Shown here in pieces: positions 8,288-16,467 of a stretch of 64,000 nucleotides of DNA (positions are counted from its first letter, which is position 1; every line of letters begins with the position of its first letter). The stretch covers positions 62,001-126,000 of the forward strand of contig NZ_PTIX01000012.1 in the NCBI RefSeq assembly GCF_002934265.1, written 5' to 3'. The stretch comes from Actinokineospora auranticolor. GTDB taxonomy: Bacteria; Actinomycetota; Actinomycetes; Mycobacteriales; Pseudonocardiaceae. The position numbers and the translations under genes are program-made. The notes beneath the pieces are model-generated. The model saw nothing but the letters and a program-made list of their open reading frames with translations. It was not told the origin of the DNA and did not search any database.

Positions 8288-9468
8288 ACTGGGTGGATGT
8301 GCTCGTCGTCGCGCTCGCCGTGCTGGCCGCGGTGTCCGGCGCGCGGCAGGGCGTGATCACCGCGTTGCCCGCGTTCATCGGGGTCCTGCTCGGCGCGGTC
8401 GCGGGCATCAAGATCGCGCCGCTGGTGGTCGAGCAGATCGACTCGACGCCGACCCGGGTCGCGTTCGCGGTGGCGATCTTCGTGCTGCTGGTGGCGCTGG
8501 GCGAGACGTTCGGCGTGTGGGTCGGCCGGACGCTGCGGCAGAAGATCTCCTCACCGAAGCTCGCGGGCGTGGACAGCGCGCTGGGCGCGGTCGTGCAGGG
8601 CGCGGTGGTGTTCGTGGTGGCCTGGCTGATCGCGCTGCCGCTGACCACCGTCGGCGGGCTGCCGGGGCTGGCCTCGGCGATCAACAACTCGGCGGTGCTC
8701 GGCGGGGTCAACGAGGTCATGCCGCAGGCCGCGCGCGGGCTGCCCAACGAACTGCGGCGCCTGTTGGACGTCTCCGGGTTCCCGGCCGCGGTCGACCCGT
8801 TCAACCGCACGCCGAACCGCGAGGTCGCCCCGCCCGACCCGGCGCTGCAGGCCAGCGCGGTGGTGCGGCGGGTCGAGCCGAGCGTGCTGAAGGTCAACGC
8901 CAAGGCGCCGTCGTGCGAGCGGGCGCTGGAGGGCAGCGGGTTCGTGATCTCCCCGGAGCGGGTGATGACGAACGCGCACGTAGTGGCGGGCACCGACGAG
9001 GTAGGCGTAGAGGTCCAGGGCGACTCGCTGCGCGCCCGGGTCGTGCACTACGACCCCGAGACGGACGTGGCGATCCTGGCGGTGCCGGGGCTGGAGGTGG
9101 ACCCGCTGCCGTTCGCCCCCGGTGACGCGGCGAGCGGCCAGGACGGCATCGTCTTGGGCTACCCGCTCGACGGTCCGTACACCGCGTCCCCCGCGCGCGT
9201 GCGCGACCGGATCCCGTTGCGCGGACCGGACATCTACGACGCGTCGACGGTCAACCGGGACGTGTTCACGCTGCGCGCCAAAGTGCTCAGCGGCAACTCC
9301 GGCGGTCCACTGATCAACCCGGCGGGTGAGGTCATCGGCGTCGTCTTCGGCGCGGCGGTGGACAACTCGGAGACCGGATTCGCGCTGACGGCGGCGGAGG
9401 TCCGCGACGAGGTCGGCCGCGCGCCGTCGCTGTCCCAGCCGGTGTCGACCGGGCGGTGCGCGAGCTAG
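8284..9468 (+). CDS. marP: MarP-type membrane serine protease
   Basis: Starting at the GTG overlapping the NUDIX stop, this 394-residue protein has four N-terminal transmembrane helices of the CvpA/colicin-V-production type (about residues 1-145). A periplasmic chymotrypsin-fold protease follows. The triad is visible as TNAHVV (His232), YDPETDVAI (Asp261) and GNSGGP (Ser339), within a few residues of the M. tuberculosis MarP triad as I recall it. Cysteines near residue 213 (SCER) and at the C-terminus (RCAS) could form the redox-sensitive disulfide described for MarP. MarP is required for acid and oxidative stress resistance and processes peptidoglycan hydrolases. It ends the nth operon and overlaps the convergent NUDIX gene by 4 bp. 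Confidence 0.93.
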   Translation: MNWVDVLVVALAVLAAVSGARQGVITALPAFIGVLLGAVAGIKIAPLVVEQIDSTPTRVAFAVAIFVLLVALGETFGVWVGRTLRQKISSPKLAGVDSALGAVVQGAVVFVVAWLIALPLTTVGGLPGLASAINNSAVLGGVNEVMPQAARGLPNELRRLLDVSGFPAAVDPFNRTPNREVAPPDPALQASAVVRRVEPSVLKVNAKAPSCERALEGSGFVISPERVMTNAHVVAGTDEVGVEVQGDSLRARVVHYDPETDVAILAVPGLEVDPLPFAPGDAASGQDGIVLGYPLDGPYTASPARVRDRIPLRGPDIYDASTVNRDVFTLRAKVLSGNSGGPLINPAGEVIGVVFGAAVDNSETGFALTAAEVRDEVGRAPSLSQPVSTGRCAS

Positions 9469-10355
9469 AGCAGGTCCAGGGCGTCGCCGGGGCGGGCGTC
9501 GAGGTGCGCGGCGGCCGTGGGGTAGCGGGGGTCGTCGGGGAGGATCACGCGCAGGGTGGTGCCGGTGCGGACCACCTTGGGGATGATCTTGTCGACGGTC
9601 CGCGGCGCGGCCATGGCGGCGGCCACGGAGTCGCGTTCGGACAGTTCGGCCAGGGCCATCCAGGTGGGCGGGAGCAGACCGCGGGCACCGGAACGCCAGT
9701 CGTCCAAGGCGTCCGCCGGTCGGCGCCAGGCAACGTCCTCGGCCTCCGTAGTGGCGCCGTCGGCGTGCTGGCCCTCGGGCATGGCGGCGAGGAAGAAGCG
9801 GGTGTCGTAGCGGCGCGGCTCCTCGGCGGGGGTGACCCAGTTGGCCCACGGGCGCAGCAGGTCGGCGCGCAGGACCAGGCCGTGGTCGGCGAGGAACCCG
9901 GCGAACGAGTACTTCCGCTCGACCAGTTCCTGCCGCGCGTCGTGGAACGGCCGCGTGTCCGCCACGACGCTGTCCCCGTCCGGCCCGGCCAGCAGGACCC
10001 CGGACTCCTCGAACGTCTCCCGCACGGCCGCGCACACCAGCGCCCGCGCCAGCGCCTCGTCGCAGCCGAACCGCGCCGCCCACCAGGCCGGGTCCGGACC
10101 GTGCCAGGCCACGGAGGCGTCGGCGTCGCGGCGGTCCACGCCGCCGCCGGGGAAGACCGTCATGCCGCCCGCGAACGCCATGCCGACGACCCGGCGCAGC
10201 AGGAACACCTCCAGGCCGTCCTGGTCGCGGACCAGCATGACCGTCGCGGCGTCCTTCGGCGTGACCGGCGGGTTCGGGGGCTCGGCGGGCACCAGGTCGG
10301 CGGGCAGGACCAGTTCCTCGGGCAGTTCGGGCACGGGATCGACCCTAACCGCCAC
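9465..10355 (-). CDS. NUDIX hydrolase, NUDT19/RppH-like long form
   Basis: This protein of up to 296 residues has a NUDIX fold: TPKDAATVMLVRD, then VFPGGGVDRRDADAS, and a split box ending AAVRETFEESGVLL. The large insertion between GG and RExxEE, and the length, match the NUDT19-like family of actinobacteria, which act on CoA derivatives or nucleoside diphosphates. The C-terminal third is not NUDIX. The annotated GTG could be replaced by the GTG of VPELPEE a few codons downstream, because the first codons overlap the promoter zone shared with the divergent beta-lactamase-fold gene. It is convergent with marP. Confidence 0.85.
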   Translation of the reverse strand: MAVRVDPVPELPEELVLPADLVPAEPPNPPVTPKDAATVMLVRDQDGLEVFLLRRVVGMAFAGGMTVFPGGGVDRRDADASVAWHGPDPAWWAARFGCDEALARALVCAAVRETFEESGVLLAGPDGDSVVADTRPFHDARQELVERKYSFAGFLADHGLVLRADLLRPWANWVTPAEEPRRYDTRFFLAAMPEGQHADGATTEAEDVAWRRPADALDDWRSGARGLLPPTWMALAELSERDSVAAAMAAPRTVDKIIPKVVRTGTTLRVILPDDPRYPTAAAHLDARPGDALDLL

Positions 10356-10369
10356 CGGGGGCCGATAGT

Positions 10370-11176
10370 GTGCGGGACGTGACGCACCCGGCCTACGCCG
10401 TCGTCCGCCAGGTCACCCCGTACGCCGGGGTGTTGTTGGAGGACAACCCCAGCGTGATGACCCTCGACGGCACGAACACCTGGATCCTGCGCGCTCCGGG
10501 GTCCGCCGATGCCGTAGTGGTCGATCCCGGCCATGAGGACATCCCGCACTTGGAGCGAATCGTCGCCGCCGCAGGGACCATCGAGGCAATCCTCATCACC
10601 CACCACCACGACGACCACGTTGGCGGTGCGCCATGGCTCGCTCGTCACGCCGCTGCGCCGGTCCGCGCGTTCGACCCCGCGTTGTGTGTCGATGGGGCGC
10701 CGTTGACCGACCGCGAGGTCGTAGTGGCTGCGGGGTTGGAGATCGAGGTACTGCACACCCCGGGGCACACGGCGGATTCGCTGTGTCTTGCCGTTAACCA
10801 CGACGAGCCCGCTGTTCTTACCGGCGACACGGTTTTGGGCCGGGGCACCACTGTGATCTCCCCGCCGCCGGATGGCTCTCTTGGCGCTTACCTGAGCTCT
10901 CTGCGGACTCTGATCGCCTTCCGCTCCGGTACGCGTGTTCTTCCCGGCCATGGCCCGGATTTGCCTGATCTGCCCGTAGTGGCGCAGGAATACCTCACCC
11001 ACCGCGAACAGCGTCTCGACCAGATCCGCGCCGCCTTGGCGCACCTCGGTTCGGACGCCACACCGCGCCAAGTGGTCGAACACGTCTACGCGGACGTCGA
11101 CCCGTCGCTTTGGCCCGCCGCCGAGTGGTCGGTGCGGGCGCAGTTGGAGTACCTCAACCAGGGATTGGGCAGATGA
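10370..11176 (+). CDS. Metallo-beta-lactamase-fold hydrolase (Rv3677c-like)
   Basis: This 268-residue protein has the zinc-binding motif HHHDDHVGG (HxHxDH). Further metal ligands are HTPGHTADS, TGDTVLGRGTT and the late VLPGHGPD, all in hydroxyacylglutathione-hydrolase/LACTB2-like order. A C-terminal winged-helix-like part (SDATPRQVVEHVYADVD...) is typical of LACTB2-type RNases and thioesterases. The substrate is uncertain: a thioester or RNA. The start is GTG at 10370 or the GTG nine bases on (VTHPAYA). Its ATGA overlap with the next gene indicates an operon. It neighbours RidA and ArsA genes as in mycobacteria. Confidence 0.88.
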   Translation: MRDVTHPAYAVVRQVTPYAGVLLEDNPSVMTLDGTNTWILRAPGSADAVVVDPGHEDIPHLERIVAAAGTIEAILITHHHDDHVGGAPWLARHAAAPVRAFDPALCVDGAPLTDREVVVAAGLEIEVLHTPGHTADSLCLAVNHDEPAVLTGDTVLGRGTTVISPPPDGSLGAYLSSLRTLIAFRSGTRVLPGHGPDLPDLPVVAQEYLTHREQRLDQIRAALAHLGSDATPRQVVEHVYADVDPSLWPAAEWSVRAQLEYLNQGLGR

Positions 11177-12057
11177 GCGCTGACGTGGTGCGGGTCGGGT
11201 TGGTCGGGGCCGGGCCGTGGGCTCGGAACGTGCACGCGCCGGGGCTGCTGGCGCACCCGGGAACCGAGCTGGCGGCGGTGTGGGCCCGACGGCCGGAGGC
11301 CGCCGCGGAGTTGGGGGCGCCGGTCGTCGCGGACTTCGACGCCCTGCTCGGCCAGGTCGACGCGGTCGCGTTCGCGGTACCGCCCGCGATCCAGACCGAA
11401 CTCGCGATCAAGGCGGCCCGCGCGGGCAAGCACGTGCTGCTGGAGAAACCCATCGCGGACACCCTCACCAACGCCGAGCGGCTGGCCGACGCGGTCGCGG
11501 AGGCGGGGGTCGCGTCGATCGTCGTGTTCATCCGCCGGTTCGCCCCGGAGGTCGTCGACTGGCTGGCCGACCTGGACGGCACCGACGGCTGGGCGGGCGG
11601 CACGGCCCGCTGGCTCTCCGGCGCCCTGCTCGGCGGCGCGTACTCGTCGTCCGCCTGGCGCCACGAAGGCGGCGCGCTGGCCGACATCGGACCGCACGTC
11701 TTCGACCTGCTGGACGCCGCACTCGGCCGGATCACCGACGTGGTCGCCGCACACCGCAGCGAACCAGACCTGTGGAACTTCGTCCTCACCCACGAAGACA
11801 CCCGCACGAGCACCGCAACCCTGTCGATGCGCCTACCCATGCGCCCCACCATCACAGAGGTCTCGGTCTACGGCGAAGCGGGCTACCGCGAACTGACCGG
11901 CCGCTCAACCCCCGCCCAAGACTCCTACAAAACCCTCCTAGACGAATTCACCACAATGGTCCACACAGGACAAACCACCCACCGCGCAGACGCCCACCGC
12001 GGCCTCCACATCCAGCGAATCCTGAACACCGCAAGCAAGGCCGCCCAGCGGAACTAA
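11173..12057 (+). CDS. Gfo/Idh/MocA-family oxidoreductase
   Basis: This 294-residue protein starts at the ATG overlapping the preceding stop codon. The N-terminal Rossmann fold shows VGLVGAGPWARNVH and the family signature EKPIADTLTNAERL, where Lys of EKP is the usual catalytic/binding residue. The C-terminal alpha/beta domain includes DIGPHVFDLLD, whose His is conserved in the family. It is expected to oxidise or reduce a sugar or related polyol with NAD(P); the substrate is unknown. It is coupled to the beta-lactamase-fold hydrolase gene. The last 150 bases turn markedly C-rich with different codon choice, without breaking the frame. Confidence 0.88.
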   Translation: MSADVVRVGLVGAGPWARNVHAPGLLAHPGTELAAVWARRPEAAAELGAPVVADFDALLGQVDAVAFAVPPAIQTELAIKAARAGKHVLLEKPIADTLTNAERLADAVAEAGVASIVVFIRRFAPEVVDWLADLDGTDGWAGGTARWLSGALLGGAYSSSAWRHEGGALADIGPHVFDLLDAALGRITDVVAAHRSEPDLWNFVLTHEDTRTSTATLSMRLPMRPTITEVSVYGEAGYRELTGRSTPAQDSYKTLLDEFTTMVHTGQTTHRADAHRGLHIQRILNTASKAAQRN

Positions 12058-12170
12058 CACCCGCCGCCACAATCCCGCCGCCTCGTGAAGCCCCACCCCG
12101 AGCCCAAGCGCAGCCCCCGCCCTCCTCTTGGGGGACAGCCCTGCTCCAGTCTATCGGGGGTGGGGTGCGG

Positions 12171-12260
12171 CGGAAGGGGTGGCGATTTCCTGTGGATGAT
12201 TCCGGCGCATGTGGATGGAGGTCCGCCTAGCAAGATCAATTCGGCGGACTTGGTTCGCCT
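12171..12260 (+). repeat. Imperfect direct repeat, copy 1
   Basis: Matching blocks shared with 12514-12602 are CGGAAGG, GCGATTTCC, TTCC-n-GCGCATGTGGA and GCAAGATC, in the same order and spacing. The match is divergent, and neither copy lies in a recognisable gene. Confidence 0.6.
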
Positions 12261-12513
12261 TGAGCCAGAAGAGCGGGCGACAGGGCCGCGCAGGGCGATG
12301 GGCGAACACGCCTTGTCCGCGATCCCATTCGGCCAGGTCCAGGGATGCCCGCCGCCGGAACGAACGCTCCGGAGTCCATCGAGCGGCGGCACGCACCGGG
12401 GATCATTCCCAGACCGGCCGCGCTGCATCCGCAACCCGCCACACCAAGATCAAAGCGAGTCGATGGACGGGCCCACTTGCCGGACGTCCTGTTCGTCAGG
12501 AGCGAGAGCGCGA

Positions 12514-12602
12514 CGGAAGGCGGCGATTTCCCGTCAACGGTTCCAGCGCATGTGGACAGAGCCCGGCCGAGCAAGATCGACTCGACTGGCTTCGGTTCAC
12601 CG
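12514..12602 (+). repeat. Imperfect direct repeat, copy 2
   Basis: This is the partner of 12171-12260, offset 343 bp. The same ordered blocks (CGGAAGG, GCGATTTCC, GCGCATGTGGA, GCAAGATC) are separated by mismatches and a 1-base length change. It could be a degenerate mobile or extragenic element. Confidence 0.6.
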
Positions 12603-12782
12603 TGAAGCCGGAACCGGACCGCAGGCGACAGGACCGCGCGACGAGCGCGCTTCGACCTGATCGGCGAAGAAGAACGGGTCCAAGTTGCCAACAACCAGCC
12701 AGGAGCGTGGTGGCTCGACGAACCGACCACGCCCCTTGGAGCAGGAGCAACGAGAACCCGCCCGGGCTTCGTGAGCCAGGAG

Positions 12783-13733
12783 CTAGGAGTGCTTGCTCTC
12801 CGGTGGTTGCAGGGGCAGCCCGTTGACCATGGTCGAGCTGTTGGCCTCGTGCCAGTCGAACGGCTGCCCGCCTGCGCCGAGGTCGCCTTGCCAGTCCGGT
12901 TGAGTCGGGTCCGTCTGCTCGCGACGGGCCAACTCCTCCTGTAACTGGCGCAGCAGGCCCAACTCCTGGTCGTTCAGCGAGTCGTCAGCCGGAGGCGCGG
13001 ACGGCGGAATGTCCTCAGAGGCCGGGATCCACTGCTCGGCGATCTTCTTCTTCGACGCCTTCACAGGATTCCCTTTGGGCACCACCGCGGGCGGTGTGCG
13101 CGGCACCTGTACCTCCGTGGCGTAGCGCATGGCCGTGTGGTGGTAGTCCGTCGGTTCCGTACCGTCCCGCAGGACCTCGACCGACGCCGTCAGGCCCGCC
13201 CGGCGCAGGGACGTCTCCACCCGGTACGCGGTGGCCGCCGCCGAGCCCGTGGGGCCGACGCCGACCAGCACGACCCGGTGCGGGACCGCGCCCGTAGCCG
13301 CGCCCGCCGGGGTGAGGCGCCAGACGGCCCACACCGCGCGGATGTCGGGCAGGGCTTCGAGGACTCGGCTGGCCGCTTCGGCTACGCCCTCCTCCGGGCC
13401 GATGCCGTCGACCTTGCCCGCGGCGAAGCGGTGGCGGGTGACCAGGTCGGGCTCGGCGACGCGCACCCGGCCGACCACTCCGGGGTCGCTGTAGGTGGCG
13501 CCGAACAGCGCGAGCAGCTCCTCCCGCTCGGCCGTGCCGATGCCCACGTGCCCGGCGACCAGGCACCCGGCGATCATCTCCAGCGACCGGTCGATCTCGG
13601 CCGAGGCCAGCAGTTCCCTGGCGTCGGCGAGCGCGTCGTCGTCCAGCCTGCCCGCCAGGGCCAGCAGGAGGTCGTGCACCCGGACCGGCAACGCCACCCC
13701 CGCCCATCCCTTGCCCGCGGCGACCTGCGTCAC
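12783..13733 (-). CDS. Unknown protein, larger member of a tandem paralogous pair
   Basis: I do not recognise the family. This 316-residue protein begins at a GTG preceded by GGGAGGGGA. It opens with VHDLLLALAGRLDDDALADAR, alternates alpha/beta segments, and has a RVVLVGVGPTG strand-loop. A polar C-terminal tail (from about residue 240) is rich in Lys, Pro and Gln. Its N-terminus and its RVVLV...VEVL...YH core are repeated in the upstream neighbour (AHELLLRLAGRMSDRQLW; RVVLV...VEVLP...YH), so the two arose by duplication. It follows RidA and DUF4177 genes on the same strand and is likely in their operon. It is soluble, with no signal peptide. Confidence 0.7.
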   Translation of the reverse strand: MTQVAAGKGWAGVALPVRVHDLLLALAGRLDDDALADARELLASAEIDRSLEMIAGCLVAGHVGIGTAEREELLALFGATYSDPGVVGRVRVAEPDLVTRHRFAAGKVDGIGPEEGVAEAASRVLEALPDIRAVWAVWRLTPAGAATGAVPHRVVLVGVGPTGSAAATAYRVETSLRRAGLTASVEVLRDGTEPTDYHHTAMRYATEVQVPRTPPAVVPKGNPVKASKKKIAEQWIPASEDIPPSAPPADDSLNDQELGLLRQLQEELARREQTDPTQPDWQGDLGAGGQPFDWHEANSSTMVNGLPLQPPESKHS

Positions 13734-13759
13734 GTTCCGTCCCCTCCCACTCGGCGGTG

Positions 13760-14353
13760 CTAGCTGGAGACCAGTTGGTCCTGGGCGACCAGCGGCTCCG
13801 ATGCGGCGAACGCGGCCCGGTGGTAGCGCGGCGGCTCCATCGTGCGCGGCAGCACCTCGACCGCGGGCTCGTACGTGCCCAGGGCACGCAGCACCCGCTG
13901 CAGCTCCCCGGTCAGGTGGGCCCCGTCGCCCGACGTGGTCACCAGGACCACCCGGGTCGCCGAACCGCCGCCGGAGCGGCTGCGCCGCCAACTCGACCGC
14001 GCCTCGACCACCTCGGGGCGGCCCCGCAGGATCGCGCCGAGCACCACCGCGACCGAATCGCCCATGCTCACCCAGTCAGGTGACTCCGCGGAGAAGGTGT
14101 AGTCGACTTCGACGATTTCGTCCACCCACGGCAGCGCGTTCAGCCGTTCGGCATCCGCACCGTGCGCCATCAGAGCGTTGACCGCGAGCTTGTACTCCTC
14201 AGGTGTAATCGCCACCTTTTCCCGGAGCAGCGTCAGCGGCAGTGAACGGGCCACGGCGTCGAGCGCGTCGGCGGCCAGCCAGTCGCGGAACCGCCACAGC
14301 TGGCGGTCGCTCATCCGCCCCGCTAAGCGGAGCAGCAGTTCGTGGGCGCTCAT
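13760..14353 (-). CDS. Unknown protein, smaller member of a tandem paralogous pair
   Basis: This 197-residue soluble protein has unknown function. Its ATG overlaps the RidA stop codon (ATGA), so it is translationally coupled to RidA. It shares two blocks with the downstream neighbour: an N-terminal helical HELLLRLAGRMSDRQL and a later RVVLVTTSGDG...VEVLPRTMEPPRYHR. It lacks the neighbour's C-terminal polar tail and has a shorter middle. The repeated fold suggests a heterodimer or subfunctionalised copies. Confidence 0.7.
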   Translation of the reverse strand: MSAHELLLRLAGRMSDRQLWRFRDWLAADALDAVARSLPLTLLREKVAITPEEYKLAVNALMAHGADAERLNALPWVDEIVEVDYTFSAESPDWVSMGDSVAVVLGAILRGRPEVVEARSSWRRSRSGGGSATRVVLVTTSGDGAHLTGELQRVLRALGTYEPAVEVLPRTMEPPRYHRAAFAASEPLVAQDQLVSS

Positions 14354-14805
14354 CCGACCTCCACCACCAGTTCGACCTCGACCGGGACCCCGAGCGGCAA
14401 CTCGGCCACGCCGACCGCGGACCTGGCGTGCCTGCCGACCTCGCCGAAGACCTCGGCGAGCAGGTCGGAGGCGCCGTTGAGCACCGCGGGCTGGCCGGTG
14501 AACCCACCGGCGGAGGCCACGAACCCGACCACCTTCACGACCCGGACCACCGAGTCGATGCCGACCAGGGCGTCCACCGCGGCCAGGGCGTTGAGCGCGC
14601 AGACCCGGGCCAGCCGCTGGGCCTCCTCGGGGCTGACCTCCGCGCCGACCTTGCCGGTGGCCGCGACCGCGCCGTCGACCAGCGGGATCTGCCCCGCGGT
14701 GAAGACCAGCGCGCCCGCGCGCACGGCCGGGACGTAGGACCCGGCGGGCGCCGCGACCGGCGGCAGGTCGATCCCCAGCTCGGCGAGCCGAGCGCGCCAG
14801 GACAC
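14350..14805 (-). CDS. RidA-family protein (Rv3678c-like)
   Basis: This 151-residue protein of the YjgF/YER057c/UK114 family has AGALVFTAGQIPLVDG, ARVCALNALAAVDALVG and a C-terminal LPLGVPVEVELVVE strand. RidA hydrolyses reactive enamine/imine intermediates from PLP enzymes to ketoacids and ammonia. The strict RidA Arg in the late 'R' motif is not obvious: the region reads RHARSAVGVAELPLG, close to SRSAVGVxxLP of the Rid1-7 subgroups, so the exact activity is open. The GTG start lies just after the DUF4177 stop. It is the second gene of a DUF4177-RidA-paralogue-pair operon. Confidence 0.88.
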   Translation of the reverse strand: MSWRARLAELGIDLPPVAAPAGSYVPAVRAGALVFTAGQIPLVDGAVAATGKVGAEVSPEEAQRLARVCALNALAAVDALVGIDSVVRVVKVVGFVASAGGFTGQPAVLNGASDLLAEVFGEVGRHARSAVGVAELPLGVPVEVELVVEVG

Positions 14806-14806
14806 C

Positions 14807-14974
14807 TCAGCCGACCTTGGGGCGCTTGAGGTAGGCGACCAGCTGCTCGCCGGTCGGACCGGGCAGCACCGACACCAGCTCCCAGCCGTCCTCGCCCCAC
14901 TGGTCGAGGATCTGCTTGGTCGCGTGGATCAGCAGCGGCACGGTGGCGTACTCCCACTTGGTGAGCTCGGACAA
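14807..14974 (-). CDS. Very small DUF4177-type protein
   Basis: This 55-residue gene starts at TTG, with AAGGA about seven bases upstream. The product reads SELTKWEYATVPLLIHATKQ, then ILDQWGEDGWELVSVLPGP and ends LVAYLKRPKVG. The W-E-Y...G-E-D-G-W-E-L-V pattern is the DUF4177 signature (mycobacterial Rv3678A). The stop lies one base before the RidA GTG. The function is unknown; its conserved position upstream of RidA implies a linked role. It is short enough to be missed by ordinary gene callers. Confidence 0.85.
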   Translation of the reverse strand: MSELTKWEYATVPLLIHATKQILDQWGEDGWELVSVLPGPTGEQLVAYLKRPKVG

Positions 14975-15152
14975 GGCGGGTCCTTATCATCGGAGGTCGG
15001 CCAGGTCAACGACCAGGCTGCACGCGTCGCAACCGGGTAGGCCACACCCTAGCCGCACACCGGTCGAGAGGTCCCGGGCCGGGGCCGTGCGATCCGACCC
15101 GGTTCACCGACGAGGGTGCGGGCTGACCGAGAGTGGTCGGTACGGTTGCGCC

Positions 15153-15401
15153 ATGGAGTCGTGGCGGATCATCGCGACCACGCTGCTCGGCGTGAGCGGA
15201 CTGGTGCTGGTGCTGGTCACCATGGCCAAGGTCCGCGACCGGACCGGGTCGGCCACCTCGGTCGCCGTCTCCGGCGTGGTCGCGCTGACCCTGCTCGGGC
15301 TGCTCGGCCTGCTGACCACCACGGTGCTGGCCGCGCCGCTGGTGTGGACCCTGGTGATCGTGGTCGGCGCGGCCGCGTCGGTCATGCTGCTGGTCGGCTG
15401 A
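15153..15401 (+). CDS. Small two- to three-helix membrane protein
   Basis: This 82-residue hydrophobic protein has helices around IIATTLLGVSGLVLVLVTMA, ATSVAVSGVVALTLLGLLGL and LVWTLVIVVGAAASVMLLVG, with a short basic loop (KVRDRTG). The family is not recognised. It is divergent from DUF4177 and lies 64 bp before the first ArsA gene in the same direction, so it could share that promoter or be monocistronic. Confidence 0.6.
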   Translation: MESWRIIATTLLGVSGLVLVLVTMAKVRDRTGSATSVAVSGVVALTLLGLLGLLTTTVLAAPLVWTLVIVVGAAASVMLLVG

Positions 15402-15465
15402 GCGGGCCCCGAGCGATGCGCCACTCGAACGGCGCCCCGGGTAACCGGGCATTTACGCTGAAACC

Positions 15466-16467
15466 GTGACCACCCCTGTCGTCGGCTGGACGGAGCAGAT
15501 CGCCCGGGCCCGGCTCCACGTGGTGACCGGCAAGGGCGGGACCGGCAAGTCCACCGTGGCGGGCGCCCTCGCGCTGGCGCTGGCGACCGGTGGCAGGCGC
15601 GTCCTGCTGGTGGAGGTCGAGGGCAGGCAGGGCATCGCCCAGCTCTTCGACCGGCCGCCGCTGCCCTACGCGGAGGAGCGGGTGGCCGCCGCGCCGGGCG
15701 GTGGCGAGGTGCGGGCGCTGCACGTCGACGTCGAGGCGGCGCTGCTGGAGTACCTGTCGATGTTCTACAACCTCGGCTTCGCGGGCCGCACGCTGCGCAA
15801 GATGGGCGCCATCGAGTTCGCCACCACCCTCGCGCCCGGCCTGCGCGACGTGCTGCTCACCGGGAAGATCAAGGAGTGCGTCACCCGCGCCGAGGACGGC
15901 AGGCACGTCTACGACGCGGTGGTCGTCGACGCGCCGCCGACCGGCCGGATCGTGAAGTTCCTCGACGTCACCAAGGCCATGGCCGACCTGGCCAAGGTCG
16001 GCCCGATCAAGGGCCAGAGCGACGGCGTGGTCAAGCTGCTGCACTCCGGCGACACCGCCGTGCACCTGGTGACCCTGCTGGAGGAGATGCCGGTGCGCGA
16101 GACCATCGAGGCCGTCGAGGAGCTCGACGCCGCCGACCTGCGACCGGGGGCGATCCTGCTGAACCGGGTCCGGCCGCCGCGGCTGCCCGCCCGCTCGGTC
16201 ACCGCCGCCGCCGACGGCCGGGTCGACGCGGCCCGGATCCGCGACGGCCTCACCTCCGCTGGGTTGGCGCTGTCCGACGCGCAGGTCGACGGCCTGGTCG
16301 AGGAGACCGTCGAGCACGCCATCCGGGTGCAGGCCGAGCAGCGGGCGCGCACCCAGCTGGCCGAGGTGGACCTGCCCGCGGTGGAGCTGCCCGAGGTGGT
16401 CGACGGCATCGACCTGGGCACCCTCTACGAACTGGCCGAGGCGCTCGTCGACCAGGGGGTCCGATGA
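15466..16467 (+). CDS. ArsA/GET3-type anion-transporting ATPase, first of pair
   Basis: This 333-residue cytoplasmic ATPase has a deviant Walker [11 protein letters not shown] (21-30, Lys23 and Lys28), as in ArsA/MinD/GET3 proteins, and the switch-II sequence [14 protein letters not shown]. It corresponds to Rv3679 of the mycobacterial Rv3679-Rv3680 pair, reported to form a hetero-complex ATPase with a role in metabolism rather than arsenite export. No ArsB pump is nearby. The GTG start and an ATGA overlap with the second ArsA gene support a coupled two-gene operon. Confidence 0.92.
   Translation: MTTPVVGWTEQIARARLHVVTGKGGTGKSTVAGALALALATGGRRVLLVEVEGRQGIAQLFDRPPLPYAEERVAAAPGGGEVRALHVDVEAALLEYLSMFYNLGFAGRTLRKMGAIEFATTLAPGLRDVLLTGKIKECVTRAEDGRHVYDAVVVDAPPTGRIVKFLDVTKAMADLAKVGPIKGQSDGVVKLLHSGDTAVHLVTLLEEMPVRETIEAVEELDAADLRPGAILLNRVRPPRLPARSVTAAADGRVDAARIRDGLTSAGLALSDAQVDGLVEETVEHAIRVQAEQRARTQLAEVDLPAVELPEVVDGIDLGTLYELAEALVDQGVR

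Larger units (their letters stand above)
12058..12782. other. Gene-free interval with a divergent direct repeat
   Basis: No coding frame here shows family-like composition on either strand; open frames are arginine/proline rich. The interval contains two copies of an approximately 90-bp imperfect repeat. It separates the Gfo/Idh gene from the convergent leftward cluster. Confidence 0.55.

Noticed and set aside
12085-12826. Overlapping 164-205-codon open frames around the direct repeats
   Set aside because: Frames on both strands are equally long and repeat-derived; none shows a plausible protein.
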